From the NCBI RefSeq assembly GCF_030294985.1, contig NZ_AP024718.1, forward strand, positions 682,001-746,000: 64,000 nt of DNA. Reading direction: 5' to 3'. The DNA is from Methylomarinovum tepidoasis (GTDB taxonomy: Bacteria; Pseudomonadota; Gammaproteobacteria; Methylococcales; Methylothermaceae). The position numbers and the translations under genes were made by a program. The stretch's first letter is position 1. Every line of letters starts with the position of its first letter. A model generated the notes under the pieces. That model had not been told where the DNA came from, made no database searches, and was given only the letters and a program-made list of their open reading frames with translations. Shown here one piece after another: positions 42,838 through 56,794 of the stretch.

Positions 42838-43752
42838 TTATTCCGCCTTGTGCGGCTTGGAGACCTCGGTACGGAAGCCACCTACCGCCTTGCGCAGCTT
42901 GGCCATCATCTGGTTCAGGCGTTCGCCCCATTTCTGACGCTTGACCTGTTTTTCCAGGTCTTCGATCTGCTTGTACAGGGGTTTGTAGTCCTTGTCGATG
43001 TCGCCGTAACCCAGCGCCTGGGCGACACGCAGCTGGTATTTGGCGTTTTCCAGATAGCGCAGAATTTCATCCTCCTGCGGCTGCTTGGCATGGGCCAGTT
43101 CGTCCGCCTTGCGCAGCATCGCCTCAGCCCGCAGGACCGGAATCGGAATCACCGATTCGGTGATCACCAGAGTATTGAGCGCTTCGATCAGGGTTTCCTT
43201 GGCTTCCTTGACCTTGCCCTGATCGATCAGCGGGGCCACTTTTTTGATGATCTCCGGATACAGCGCCAGCGGCAGGTTGGTGGTGGTGATGCGGATTTCG
43301 CTGGCCAGCGGCGTGAGCAAAGCACGGGCATCCTGCACCTTGCCATCGTCCAGCAGATCCTCGGCCTCATCGACGATCTTCTTGATCGCCTTCAGGTCTC
43401 CCTTGAAGTCGATGATGATCGCTTCGCTGTCGACAGGAATCAGTCCCAGTTCCGGACGGCGGGCGATGAGCAACGCCAGTTTGCCGTTGGCGATTTCCAG
43501 ATGGGCCAGGGCCTCCTCGGTCCTGCCTGCTTCCAAAGCGGCCAGAGCGGCTCTGGTGGCCAGTACCGCCTCGGCGGCCTCCTTGACCACCGCATCCTCA
43601 CCGCGACTGATCGCTTTCTGTTGTTCCGCACGCACCTGCGGCTGGACTTCCTGGCGGGTGGCTTGATGGTCCTTGCCTGCCGCCTGTGCCGGTGCGGTCA
43701 CGATCAGAAGCAGAAACAACCCTGCAAGATGCCAAAACGTTTTCAAACGCAT
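42838..43752 (-). CDS. YfdX family periplasmic protein
   Basis: 304 residues from the ATG at 43752 (GGAGGATTTGTA just upstream). Signal peptide to about residue 24 (VTAPAQA). The body is almost all helical, with the YfdX features HLEIANGKLALLIARRPELG and VDSEAIIIDFKGDLKAIKKI. In E. coli YfdX belongs to the EvgA acid-resistance regulon and has chaperone-like properties. Here it is the third gene of hdeD-unknown-yfdX, which supports an envelope stress role. Confidence 0.85.
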   Translation of the reverse strand: MRLKTFWHLAGLFLLLIVTAPAQAAGKDHQATRQEVQPQVRAEQQKAISRGEDAVVKEAAEAVLATRAALAALEAGRTEEALAHLEIANGKLALLIARRPELGLIPVDSEAIIIDFKGDLKAIKKIVDEAEDLLDDGKVQDARALLTPLASEIRITTTNLPLALYPEIIKKVAPLIDQGKVKEAKETLIEALNTLVITESVIPIPVLRAEAMLRKADELAHAKQPQEDEILRYLENAKYQLRVAQALGYGDIDKDYKPLYKQIEDLEKQVKRQKWGERLNQMMAKLRKAVGGFRTEVSKPHKAE

Positions 43753-43790
43753 TACAAATCCTCCTATGGATGTTTTCAGGTCAGTTAAAG

Positions 43791-44483
43791 TCATTTAAAG
43801 GTGGCCAACAGCTTGTCGACCTTTTCCGCGATGTCGATTTCGAACAGCGCGATCGTCGGAACTAGCCAAGACAGCCGGAAGCGGGCGTCCTTGTCCTTGT
43901 TTTCACCGAAGTACGCGAGCGCCACCCGACCGAAGCCCATTTCCTTCTCCACTTTCTTGGCCTCGCGTAGGAAACGCCGCGGGACGTTGGGCAGCCGGCC
44001 GAAGGGAACCGGCTTGCCTTCCTGCCCCCGGTGTTTGACCAGTTCCGTCGCCGTCCCTACGCTCCGAATGGCCTCGGCCACCTGAGGCAGACGCTGCTTC
44101 TTGCAATAGGCCATGAGCAGGGAAGCGGCCGGCAGACGCAGAATCTCGATGTTCTCGTCTCCCTCGCGCAGCTGCCCGATCAGCAGGGCGGTTCCCTCCG
44201 CCATGGCGATATGGGCATACAGCTTCTTGTTTTCGGGAAGCTCCGTCAGGATCTCCTCCACCTCGAAGCGGCTGCCGTCTTCCTCGTACACATCCTGGGC
44301 ACGATGCCGATCGGCGGCACCGGTGAAGAAAGTCGTTTCACCGTCGCGACGGCCGGCGATCAGATCCAGCCCCCACCGTTTGAGCGACTTGAACCGGAAT
44401 TCCCGTTCCTTCTCCGGCTGCCCCAGGGTTTCGAAGACCAGGGTGTTGAGCGCAATCAGTTCACGCAGTTCCTGTGGCGTCAT
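43791..44483 (-). CDS. Unknown 230-residue protein between hdeD and yfdX
   Basis: Starts at the ATG at 44483. I do not recognise it. It is soluble, with no signal peptide, mixed charge and several helices ([40 protein letters not shown]). A central segment, [20 protein letters not shown], is the most hydrophobic part. It starts 4 bases after the hdeD-like gene and ends 38 bases before yfdX, so all three are almost certainly one operon. A cytoplasmic partner of the envelope stress proteins is a guess from context. Confidence 0.75.
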   Translation of the reverse strand: MTPQELRELIALNTLVFETLGQPEKEREFRFKSLKRWGLDLIAGRRDGETTFFTGAADRHRAQDVYEEDGSRFEVEEILTELPENKKLYAHIAMAEGTALLIGQLREGDENIEILRLPAASLLMAYCKKQRLPQVAEAIRSVGTATELVKHRGQEGKPVPFGRLPNVPRRFLREAKKVEKEMGFGRVALAYFGENKDKDARFRLSWLVPTIALFEIDIAEKVDKLLATFK

Positions 44484-44487
44484 GATC

Positions 44488-45066
44488 TCAGGCTCCCTGC
44501 TGGGATTCCTGCTTGCGCTTTTCCAGCGCCACTGCAACCAGCATGGCACCGTTCATGACCAGCTCGATGGCGATCAGCAGCCCCAGCACCCAAAGGGCCG
44601 TCCACGGCATTCCCATCATGATGATGGTCGCCATCAGGATGTCAGCGATACCGACGGCCGCCAGAGTTCCCCAGGGCTGGCCCTGCTTGCGCAGTTCCAC
44701 GGCGACATAGACGCGATAGACACCCATCGCCAGGAAGACGCCGGCCAGCATCGCCGTCAGTACGAAGGAACCGGCAATCGGATTGAACACCGTCAGCAGG
44801 CCGCCGATGATGTAGAAAATGGCGATCAAGGTGTGCATCGCCTTGCCCTTCCAGTCCTGGATCTCCTTACCAAACAGGGCGTGAGCCAGCTGCATACAGC
44901 CGCTGACCAGCATGAAGGCCCCGAAGAACACCACCGTGGTGATGGTCAGGGTGAAACTCATCCCCATGCCGATCACCCCGAGGACCACCATCACGATCCC
45001 CAGTGCCAGCATGGTCTTCCAGGATTTGGGCAGGTTCTCCAGATTTTCAGACATTTCAGCGTTCAT
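44488..45066 (-). CDS. HdeD family acid-resistance membrane protein (DUF308)
   Basis: 192 residues with six membrane helices in three hairpin pairs, the HdeD fold ([80 protein letters not shown]). HdeD protects E. coli at high cell density under acid. First gene of a three-gene minus-strand operon with a candidate promoter at 45122-45151. Confidence 0.88.
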   Translation of the reverse strand: MNAEMSENLENLPKSWKTMLALGIVMVVLGVIGMGMSFTLTITTVVFFGAFMLVSGCMQLAHALFGKEIQDWKGKAMHTLIAIFYIIGGLLTVFNPIAGSFVLTAMLAGVFLAMGVYRVYVAVELRKQGQPWGTLAAVGIADILMATIIMMGMPWTALWVLGLLIAIELVMNGAMLVAVALEKRKQESQQGA

Positions 45067-45121
45067 GGCATTTACCTCTCAGATTGTTGATTGTTAACGG
45101 CGGTTTTTTTGCCGCGCCTTG

Positions 45122-45151
45122 GGTATATGGGGCAGGATGATTGGAAATCAA
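45122..45151 (-). promoter_or_regulatory. Candidate promoter of the hdeD operon
   Basis: Minus-strand TTGATT (45146-45151), 18 bases, TATACC (45122-45127). It overlaps the divergent promoter for the DUF1269 gene. Confidence 0.45.
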
Positions 45152-45170
45152 CGGGCCGAGGCTTTATGAT
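45141..45170 (+). promoter_or_regulatory. Candidate promoter of the DUF1269 gene
   Basis: TTGGAA (45141-45146), 18 bases, TATGAT (45165-45170). Its -35 shares bases with the hdeD -35, so the two promoters are divergent and overlapping. Confidence 0.45.
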
Positions 45171-45200
45171 GAAGAAAAACAACTAAACGGAGGATGAGCC

Positions 45201-45725
45201 GTGATCAGACTGGTTTTGCTGGTTCCCGAAGTCGAGACCGCCAAAAAGATCGTCGCCGACCTGCTGCTGGCGGGCTTGGACAAGGACGAAATCCACATCA
45301 TCGCCAAAGAGGGGGTTCCCCTCGACGGCCTGCCCGAAGCGGGCCTGACGGAAAAGACGGACCTGATCCCCGCCATGAAACGGGGCCTTGCGGCCGGTTC
45401 CGCCACCGGCCTGCTGGCGGGTCTGGCGGCGGTGCTGCTGCCGACGGGCCTGGTCGCCGCCGGCGGTGCCGTGATTCTGGCGGCCACGCTGGCGGGGGCG
45501 GCCATCGGCGCCTGGTCGGCAGCCCTGGTGGGGGTCTCGATCCCCAGTGAGGAGGTGCGCAAGTACGAGCAGGCGATCGAGCAGGGGCAGCTGCTCATGC
45601 TCATCGACATTCCCAAGTCCCGCGCCCAGGAGATCTGCGAGATCATCCGCAGGCATCATCCCGAAGCGGACATCAGGGAAGCCGAATACATCCCGCCGCC
45701 GCTGCCGGAAATGCCCGACGAATAA
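45201..45725 (+). CDS. DUF1269-like membrane-associated protein
   Basis: 174 residues from a GTG at 45201 with CGGAGGA just upstream. An N-terminal ferredoxin-like part (IRLVLLVPEVETAKKIVADL) is followed by a Gly/Ala-rich hydrophobic hairpin (about 62-105; AAGSATGLLAGLAAVLLPTG) and a second alpha/beta part (LLMLIDIPKSRAQEICEIIR). This matches the DUF1269 / general-stress type of protein. Function unknown; divergent from the hdeD operon and possibly co-regulated with it. Confidence 0.8.
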   Translation: MIRLVLLVPEVETAKKIVADLLLAGLDKDEIHIIAKEGVPLDGLPEAGLTEKTDLIPAMKRGLAAGSATGLLAGLAAVLLPTGLVAAGGAVILAATLAGAAIGAWSAALVGVSIPSEEVRKYEQAIEQGQLLMLIDIPKSRAQEICEIIRRHHPEADIREAEYIPPPLPEMPDE

Positions 45726-45731
45726 GTCCTT

Positions 45732-45762
45732 CGAGAACACCCCCGCTCCGGGGGCGTTCTCG
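45732..45762. terminator. Terminator between the DUF1269 gene and nqrF
   Basis: Stem CGAGAACACCCCC / GGGGGCGTTCTCG with one mismatch, between convergent genes. The T run is weak on the plus strand. Confidence 0.65.
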
Positions 45763-45764
45763 TA

Positions 45765-47027
45765 TCAGCCGCCGAAATCGTCGAAGAAGATATTGTCGCG
45801 CTCGACCCCTAGCTCATCCAGCATCTGCAGTACCGCTTTAAGCATCGGCGGCGGGCCGCAGAGGTAGTAATCGCATTCCTCCGGCGCCGGATGATCCTTG
45901 AGATACAGGTCGTAGAGCACCTGGTGGATGAAACCGGTCGGCCCCTGCCAGTCGTCCTCCGGGCGCGGCTCCGACAGCGCCACCTGCCAGCGGAAATTGT
46001 CGTGCGCGCGCGCCAGGCGCTCGAATTCCTCGGCGTAGAACAGCTCCCGCAAGCTGCGGGCGCCGTACCAGAACGAGATCTTCCGCGACGTCCGGACCCG
46101 CTCGAGCTGATCGACGATCATCGAGCGCAACGGCGCCATACCGGCCCCACCGCCGATAAAGATCATCTCGGTGTCGCGCTCGCGCACGTAGAACTCCCCG
46201 AACGGGCCGGTCAGCTTCACTTGGTCGCCCGGTTTGAGGGAAAACACGTAAGAGGAGACCCGCCCCGGCGGCGCCTCCGGTTTGTCCTGAGGCGGCAACT
46301 GCAGGCGGACGTTGAGACGGACCCGGTTGCCCTCCGCCGGGGCGTTGGCCATGGAATAGGCGCGGCTGGAGGGCTTGTCGATCGTCACCTGATAACGCCA
46401 CCAATCGAAGCGGTCCCAGTCTTCACGGAAGCGGGGATCGATATCGAAGTCCGCAAAACGGATCCTCGCCCTCGGCGCTTCCAGGAGAATGAACTGGCCG
46501 GCGCGGAAACGCAGGGGCGGCAGGGGGAGCTCGATGACCGGCTCCTTGATCAGCGGCGTCAGGTTGCGGTTGGAAACCACCGTGCCGATCCAGGTGTGGG
46601 AGCCCAGCACCTCCGGCGGCACCCTGACCTTCAAGGGACGTTTGACCGGAATCTGGCAGCTCAGCCGCCACCCTTCCCTGAGAAGGCGCGCGGGCAGCCT
46701 GGCGCGCTCGGTCGGCAGCACCGGCCCCACCCCCTCGACGATCAGACGGCACTGGCCACAGGTCCCCTGCCCGCCGCAGGCCGAAGGGACGTGGATGCCG
46801 TGCTCCACCAAGGCCCACATCAGCTTGGTCCCGGCAGGCACCTTGAGGGTTAGTTCGTCGTTGACCACCACCGGAACCTCCCCCTCCGGGACCAACCAGA
46901 GCTTCGCCAGCAACACCAACAGGCTCAGCACCAGCACCAGGCCGACGAAGACACCGACCCCTAGCAGGATCAGATCCCCCTTCTGCGCCCATACCTCGGC
47001 GGCCTGGGCCAACCATTCGCGCGTCAT
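45765..47027 (-). CDS. nqrF: Na+-translocating NADH:quinone reductase subunit F (NADH dehydrogenase module)
   Basis: 420 residues. One N-terminal membrane helix (about 19-44), a 2Fe-2S ferredoxin domain with Cys at 84, 90, 93 (ACGGQGTCGQC) and 124 (RLSCQI), an FAD domain with RAYSMAN, and an NADH-binding part (GGGAGMAPLRS; YYLCGPPPML). All redox-binding motifs are intact. It overlaps nqrC by 4 bases. Subunits A, B, D and E, which make the sodium pump, are not in this window. Confidence 0.95.
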   Translation of the reverse strand: MTREWLAQAAEVWAQKGDLILLGVGVFVGLVLVLSLLVLLAKLWLVPEGEVPVVVNDELTLKVPAGTKLMWALVEHGIHVPSACGGQGTCGQCRLIVEGVGPVLPTERARLPARLLREGWRLSCQIPVKRPLKVRVPPEVLGSHTWIGTVVSNRNLTPLIKEPVIELPLPPLRFRAGQFILLEAPRARIRFADFDIDPRFREDWDRFDWWRYQVTIDKPSSRAYSMANAPAEGNRVRLNVRLQLPPQDKPEAPPGRVSSYVFSLKPGDQVKLTGPFGEFYVRERDTEMIFIGGGAGMAPLRSMIVDQLERVRTSRKISFWYGARSLRELFYAEEFERLARAHDNFRWQVALSEPRPEDDWQGPTGFIHQVLYDLYLKDHPAPEECDYYLCGPPPMLKAVLQMLDELGVERDNIFFDDFGG

Positions 47028-47791
47028 CGCTCACCCTCCCGACGCAGACGGGCCAGATAGGGACCATACCCCTCCGGCCCCAGCCAATACCGCACCAGAC
47101 GGTCCACCGCCCGGGTCGTCAGCGTCGCCCCGCTCAAGCCGTCAACCTGATACGCGGCGGCCGGCGATCTCGGCGGGACCGAACCCTTGACCACCCGGAT
47201 CGCCACATTCCCGCTTTCATCGTAGGCCAGTTTGCCGCGCCACAGTGCCTGCCAGCGGGGATTGGCGATCTCACCACCCAGTCCCGGCGTTTCCTTCTGT
47301 TGGAAAAACGTGATGCCGGCGATGTGACGCAGGTCGTTCTCCAGCGCCAGATAACCGTACAGGGTGGACCACAGCCCCTTGCCGACGATCAGCAGTGCCA
47401 CCCTTCCTGTACCTTTGACGACATAGAGCGGCATCAGCCTGGGTCTGCGCCGGAGGCCGATGCGTTCCGGTGGAATCGGCTTGCTGTAACGGGGATCGCG
47501 GGCGGCCCTGTCGAAATCGAAAGCATCGGGCTGTAGATAGCGCGGCAACCCCTGAAACGACACCGGCTCGGCCCGGTGCAAGTCGATCAGGCGCGCATCG
47601 ATCGCTTCACGGTAGGCGCTGAGCGGTTCGGTCGCCTCGATGCCGACAACCGCCAGGATATGACGAATCCGCTCCAGACGCAGATTCCTCTCCTGCCGCT
47701 CCGCCAGCAACACCGCCGCCGCGGTGACCATGAACGAACACACCAGCGCGACGCTCAGCACCACCGTCAAGGCACCCAGAACCTTACGCAT
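47024..47791 (-). CDS. nqrC: Na+-translocating NADH:quinone reductase subunit C
   Basis: 255 residues from the ATG at 47791. One N-terminal membrane helix (about 7-30) and a periplasmic FMN-binding domain; the flavinylation motif SGATLT is at about 220-225, with the last Thr as the expected FMN attachment site. GKGLWSTLYGYLALENDL and TFFQQKETPGLGGEI are conserved NqrC segments. First of a nqrC-nqrF pair. A protein that attaches FMN (ApbE) must be encoded elsewhere. Confidence 0.95.
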   Translation of the reverse strand: MRKVLGALTVVLSVALVCSFMVTAAAVLLAERQERNLRLERIRHILAVVGIEATEPLSAYREAIDARLIDLHRAEPVSFQGLPRYLQPDAFDFDRAARDPRYSKPIPPERIGLRRRPRLMPLYVVKGTGRVALLIVGKGLWSTLYGYLALENDLRHIAGITFFQQKETPGLGGEIANPRWQALWRGKLAYDESGNVAIRVVKGSVPPRSPAAAYQVDGLSGATLTTRAVDRLVRYWLGPEGYGPYLARLRREGER

Positions 47792-47868
47792 GGTGTTCCA
47801 TCCTATATGGTTTGTGTCGCCACAATATGCGGGCCGGGAGGGTGGATTGCAAGGGCAGGTGGGCAAGC

Positions 47869-47896
47869 AAAAAGGCCGGCATACAGCCGACCTTTT
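47869..47896 (-). terminator. Terminator after tRNA-Thr
   Basis: Minus-strand stem (AAAAGGTCGGC / GCCGGCCTTTTT, one mismatch) with loop TGTAT and a T run, 18 bases after the tRNA 3' end and 78 bases before nqrC. Confidence 0.8.
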
Positions 47897-47913
47897 AATT
47901 TTTCGGGGAGGAT

Positions 47914-47989
<76 letters not shown>

Positions 47990-48033
47990 TGCGAAGAAAT
48001 GGGAATTATACGACCAAACGATGCAAATTTGAA

Positions 48034-48330
48034 TCAGTCGGCAGACTCCTCTTCCAGCCAGGATTGCAGGGCCTTGACGATGTTTTTGGCCTGATCACGG
48101 CTGGAGATGTTGAACTTGGAACGCTGCTGGTACTGGCCGTCGCGCTTCTGGTAGCGGCGAATGGTGTATTTTTCCGGACCGTATTCGCCTTTACGGGCGT
48201 CCCATTCCTGATAGCGGAACAGGATGGTGGTCCAGGCGCCCTTGGAGAGGATGACCTTGTCCAGTTCCTTGACGGTCTGGAGGTCACCTTCGTAATAGTT
48301 GACGGTCAGCTCTTCGGGTTTTTCGGCCAT
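48034..48330 (-). CDS. Conserved small protein, possibly PC4-like
   Basis: 98 residues from the ATG at 48330. It is hydrophilic with a beta-rich middle (KGAWTTILFRYQEWDARKGE; EKYTIRRYQKRDGQYQQRSK) and a C-terminal helix (DQAKNIVKALQSWLEEE). The arrangement resembles small single-stranded DNA-binding PC4-type proteins, but this is a weak resemblance by eye. It starts 2 bases after yqcC in the same direction, so it is cotranscribed with yqcC and the beta-propeller gene. Confidence 0.75.
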   Translation of the reverse strand: MAEKPEELTVNYYEGDLQTVKELDKVILSKGAWTTILFRYQEWDARKGEYGPEKYTIRRYQKRDGQYQQRSKFNISSRDQAKNIVKALQSWLEEESAD

Positions 48331-48332
48331 GC

Positions 48333-48665
48333 TCAGTCCTGGGTCAGTAATTCGTCGAAGTCGCGCAGCAGGCGGAGGAGGCGTTTGCTTTCGATCCCGG
48401 AGCCGGCGAACCACTCCTCGGCCATGGGGGCGATGCCGCATTGGCCGGGCAGCGGGCCGCCGGCTTCGATCAGGGGTTTCATGCGCTCCAGAAACACGAA
48501 CTGCAGCCACTGGGGAAAGGATAACGTATCGCAACAAAAGGGCAACGGACTGGCGAGCGCCTCGTCGCTGGGACGCGCCTCTTCCCACAGTCCCAGACGG
48601 CGCAGCTCCGCCTCCAGTTCCAGCAGCAGATCGGCGGCGCGGTCGATACGCTCGGGATCGCTCAT
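48333..48665 (-). CDS. yqcC: YqcC family protein (DUF446)
   Basis: 110 residues, helical. The family hallmark is LSFPQWLQFVFLERMKPLIE followed by a small-residue stretch (GPLPGQCGIAPMAEEWF). In E. coli yqcC lies beside truC, a tRNA pseudouridine synthase; truC is not here. Function unknown. It overlaps the beta-propeller gene by 4 bases. Confidence 0.88.
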   Translation of the reverse strand: MSDPERIDRAADLLLELEAELRRLGLWEEARPSDEALASPLPFCCDTLSFPQWLQFVFLERMKPLIEAGGPLPGQCGIAPMAEEWFAGSGIESKRLLRLLRDFDELLTQD

Positions 48666-49624
48666 GGGCCGATGAAGTTGCCGAAGCCCCGACTGCCTTC
48701 GCCTGTCGGGATGGTCTTCAAGGGCTTCAGGTCATGCATGTCGAGGACCGACACTGAATTGCTGAACCAGTTGACCACATACACCCGCCGGTCGTCCGGA
48801 TGGGTATCGATGCCTTCCGGGTATTCTCCCACCGCCAGGGTGTCGATGATCTTGAGGGCGTCGGCGTCGATGACCGACACGGTGTCGTCGTACTGATTGG
48901 TCACCACCACCCGGCTGCCGCCCTGGGCCAGGGTGATGGCGTAGGGACGGTCCCCCACCTTGACGGTGGCGACGGGTTTGAGGGTTTCGGCATCGAGCAC
49001 GCTGACATCGTTGCTGATCACGTTGGCGGTATAGAGACGGCCGCGTTTCTCGTCGAGGGCGATGCCGAAGGGATGGGAGCCCACCTTGCCGGTGGCGAGG
49101 GTTTTGAAGGCCCGGGTGTCGACCAGCGCGACCGCATCGTCATCGCGATTGGCGACATAGAGGCGTTTGCCGTCGCGGCTCACCGCCATGCCGGCCGGGG
49201 ACTTGCCCACCGCCACCTTGGCGATGACCTTGCGCCGATCGAGATCGATGACGCTGACGCGGTGCTCGTACCAGTCGGCCACGTAACCGCGCCGGCCTGC
49301 CGCATCCACGGCCACCCCGACCGGCCCTTCCCCCACCGGGATCGCATCCAGCACTTCCAGGCGCTCGCCGTCGATCACGGTCACGTCCCGGCTCTGCGGA
49401 TTGGTGATCAGCACCCGGCGGCCGTCGCGGCTGACCGCAACGCCGGCCGGCTTTTTCCCCACCTTGAGGGTCTTGACGACCCAATCGGTGGCGGTGTCGA
49501 TCACCGAGACGCTGTCGGCGCCCTGGTTGGTGATGAAGGCGTAGGGCTTGGCGCTGGCGGCACCAAAAAAGAAGGCGGCTGACGCCGCCAAAATCAGGGT
49601 GGATAGCAATGGAGAACGGAGCAT
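48662..49624 (-). CDS. Secreted YVTN-family beta-propeller protein
   Basis: 320 residues: signal peptide to about 25 (AAFFFGAASA), then about seven 42-residue YVTN/YncE repeats of the form GKRLYVANRDDDAVALVDT with GDRPYAITLAQGG-like turns. It forms a seven-bladed propeller in the periplasm. Similar proteins occur with PQQ-dependent alcohol oxidation systems. It starts 6 bases after the MxaD-like gene, which makes a shared role in periplasmic alcohol oxidation plausible. Confidence 0.9.
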   Translation of the reverse strand: MLRSPLLSTLILAASAAFFFGAASAKPYAFITNQGADSVSVIDTATDWVVKTLKVGKKPAGVAVSRDGRRVLITNPQSRDVTVIDGERLEVLDAIPVGEGPVGVAVDAAGRRGYVADWYEHRVSVIDLDRRKVIAKVAVGKSPAGMAVSRDGKRLYVANRDDDAVALVDTRAFKTLATGKVGSHPFGIALDEKRGRLYTANVISNDVSVLDAETLKPVATVKVGDRPYAITLAQGGSRVVVTNQYDDTVSVIDADALKIIDTLAVGEYPEGIDTHPDDRRVYVVNWFSNSVSVLDMHDLKPLKTIPTGEGSRGFGNFIGP

Positions 49625-49630
49625 ATCGCG

Positions 49631-50218
49631 TTACTGGCTTTCGGCGATCTGTTTCAGATGATCGAGTCCCTGGCGGTAGAATTCGGTCACGGCCTTGATG
49701 GCGGCTTCCTCGTTCATCTCCGGCGGCGGGTTGTTGTTCATGTAGGCACGGTAGAAGGCGCCGCGCCAGACGACTTTGGTCTTGCCGTTGGCCTCTTTGA
49801 CCTCGAAGATGCTGGAATAGTTCGCCACCGGAATGACCGGCACCTTCACCTCGGCACCGGACCAGGTAATGGTCTTGGCGGTGCTGATTTCCTCGTCCGG
49901 GGTGCAGCCGCAGAAGGTCTTGTACATCCGCTTCTTGGGATCGTACTTCTTCAGCTCCTCGACGATCCAGCCGCCACCCGCCAAAGTCACTTTGCGCTTG
50001 GCGCCCTTCTTGGTGCCGTCGCCTTCCAGGGTGCAGGACTTGACCTGCGGGTGCCATTTCTCGATGCTGCAGAAATCCTTGACGATCTCCCAGACCTTGG
50101 CCGCCGGGGCGTCGATCACGACCTCTTCGGCCACTTTCTGCCGGCTCGGACCGTGGGCCTCGGCGCTGACGGCCCATACCAGGGCCAGCAGGGAAAACAG
50201 GGGGATGAGTTTACGCAT
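49631..50218 (-). CDS. MxaD-like SRPBCC protein (methanol oxidation accessory)
   Basis: 195 residues from the ATG at 50218. Signal peptide MRKLIPLFSLLALVWAVSAEA. The SRPBCC (START-like) domain begins VAEEVVIDAPAAKVWEIVKD and has FCSIEKWHPQVKSC, PVIPVANYSSIFEV and GAFYRAYMNNNPPPEMNEEA near the end, which is the MxaD pattern. MxaD of methylotrophs is a periplasmic protein that aids methanol dehydrogenase and its cytochrome. No mxaF or xoxF gene is in the window. This is the best sequence sign of a methylotrophic host. Confidence 0.8.
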   Translation of the reverse strand: MRKLIPLFSLLALVWAVSAEAHGPSRQKVAEEVVIDAPAAKVWEIVKDFCSIEKWHPQVKSCTLEGDGTKKGAKRKVTLAGGGWIVEELKKYDPKKRMYKTFCGCTPDEEISTAKTITWSGAEVKVPVIPVANYSSIFEVKEANGKTKVVWRGAFYRAYMNNNPPPEMNEEAAIKAVTEFYRQGLDHLKQIAESQ

Positions 50219-50264
50219 CAGCTCCTCCAACGATGGGGTTGCAAGGTTCGACCAAAATCATAAA

Positions 50265-51734
50265 TCATGACAGCGTTTTCTCCAGAAGGCAACGGCCGGC
50301 AACCGGGAGAATTTCCCGGGCGTATTCCTCTAGCGCCTCCAGTATTGCCGCATCGCCCTGAACCGCCTCTGAACGCAAACGCGCCAGTTCCCGCCAGAAA
50401 TCCTCCCACACGATCGAGGCCCCCCGTTCCGGGCACGTCAGGCGCTCGATACGGAAGCGTTCCCAACGCGCCCGCTCCTCGGCCGACAGGGTTTCGGGCC
50501 AGTTGCGGGCCCGGAACCGGAACAGCAGCTCCGGCAGGCGGGGATCGTCGAAATCCGCTTCGAAATGACGCAACCGCTCAGGGTCGAGGCGATGCACCTG
50601 GGCCATCAGCGCCCGGTCCCTGGCGCTGAAGAAGCCGCCGCGGTAGAGCGCCAGTTCCGGGTCCAAGGGCGCCTCTTCCGCCTCGGGCCATTGCAGCAAT
50701 TCCGGCAGCACCGTCTCGACCGCCCGCCGGTGCCGGCGCAACCAGGCCAGATGGCGCTCGCAGGCGGCCAGATCGATTCCCAGGCGCTCGGCGTCTTGCG
50801 AACGCAGCGCGTTAGGCGGCGCCAGTACCGGGCAGCGGTTCAGGCGAACGGTCTTGAGCGCCGGCCGGGTCTCGTCCTCTGCCAGTTCCCTCGAGGGCGT
50901 GTAAAGCAGCCGCCGCAGCTGTTCTGTCTCCAGCTCCAGCAGCATGGCCGGATCGACGCTCAGGTCCCAGACCGCCACCCCGTTGGGATTGCCCGGGTCC
51001 CACCCCACGGGGGCGACCAGCGCCAGGCAGCCGCGGCGGGCGGGGTACTTCTCCGACACGTGCAGCAACGGTTTCAGCGTCTCCAGATCGATCAGCCGCC
51101 GCAGCGCGTCCTTGCGGCGATGGTCGAAGCAATAGGCATAGAGCCTGGGTTGGCGCGCACGGACCAGCCGCGCCAGGGCGATGGTGGCACGCACGTCGGC
51201 CAGGGCGTCGTGGGCTTCTGCATGGGCGATGCCGTTGGCGGCGGTCAGGCGCTCGAGGCGGAAGCTGGGCGCCCCGTCCTCGCGCTCGGGCCAGACGATC
51301 CCTTCCGGGCGCAGGGCATAGGTGAGGCGGACCACGTCGATCAGATCCCAGCGGGAGTTGCCGCCCCGCCATTCCCGGGCATAGGGATCGTAGAGATTGC
51401 GGTAGAGGGTGTGGCGGGTGACCTCGTCGTCGAAGCGGATGTTGTTGTAACCGGCCACGCAGGTTTCCGGCCGGGAGAACTCGGCGTTGATGCGGGCGAT
51501 GAATTCGTCCTCGCACACGCCTTTCTCCCACGCCAGCTGCGGGGTGATGCCGGTCACCAGACAGGCGGCCGGCTGGGGCAGGAAATCGGGGGCCGGGCGA
51601 CAGTACAGCACCAGCGGCTCGCCGACGGGGTCGAGATCCTCGTCGGTGCGGATACCGGCGAACTGGGCCGGGCGGTCGCGCACCGGATCGGCGCCGAAGG
51701 TCTCGTAGTCGTACCAGTACAGGCTCGGGGGCAT
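50265..51734 (-). CDS. sbcB: Exodeoxyribonuclease I
   Basis: 489 residues from the ATG at 51734. Degrades single-stranded DNA 3' to 5' in recombination and repair. DEDDh nuclease motifs: YWYDYETFGADP (Asp9, Glu11), GYNNIRFDDEVTRHTLYRNL and AEAHDALADVRATIALARLV (His and Asp), followed by the SH3-like and helical C-terminal domains. An in-frame ATG 13 codons earlier lacks a better ribosome site. It lies 46 bases upstream of the MxaD-like gene. Confidence 0.95.
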   Translation of the reverse strand: MPPSLYWYDYETFGADPVRDRPAQFAGIRTDEDLDPVGEPLVLYCRPAPDFLPQPAACLVTGITPQLAWEKGVCEDEFIARINAEFSRPETCVAGYNNIRFDDEVTRHTLYRNLYDPYAREWRGGNSRWDLIDVVRLTYALRPEGIVWPEREDGAPSFRLERLTAANGIAHAEAHDALADVRATIALARLVRARQPRLYAYCFDHRRKDALRRLIDLETLKPLLHVSEKYPARRGCLALVAPVGWDPGNPNGVAVWDLSVDPAMLLELETEQLRRLLYTPSRELAEDETRPALKTVRLNRCPVLAPPNALRSQDAERLGIDLAACERHLAWLRRHRRAVETVLPELLQWPEAEEAPLDPELALYRGGFFSARDRALMAQVHRLDPERLRHFEADFDDPRLPELLFRFRARNWPETLSAEERARWERFRIERLTCPERGASIVWEDFWRELARLRSEAVQGDAAILEALEEYAREILPVAGRCLLEKTLS

Positions 51735-51760
51735 GACGCGGGATACAGGTAAATTCAAGG

Positions 51761-51766
51761 TATAAT
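51761..51766 (+). promoter_or_regulatory. Candidate -10 element (TATAAT) of guaBA
   Basis: A consensus TATAAT 32 bases before the guaB start. No good -35 is seen at 16-18 bases, so an activator or UP element may be needed. Confidence 0.4.
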
Positions 51767-51768
51767 AA

Positions 51769-53268
<1,500 letters not shown>

Positions 53269-53270
53269 GC

Positions 53271-56790
<3,520 letters not shown>

Positions 56791-56794
<4 letters not shown>

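Noticed and set aside
42728-42937. Short plus-strand frame starting MFHVEH after mpl
   Set aside because: It arises because the parS sequence encodes MFHVEH; there is no ribosome site and it runs into the terminator and the yfdX gene.
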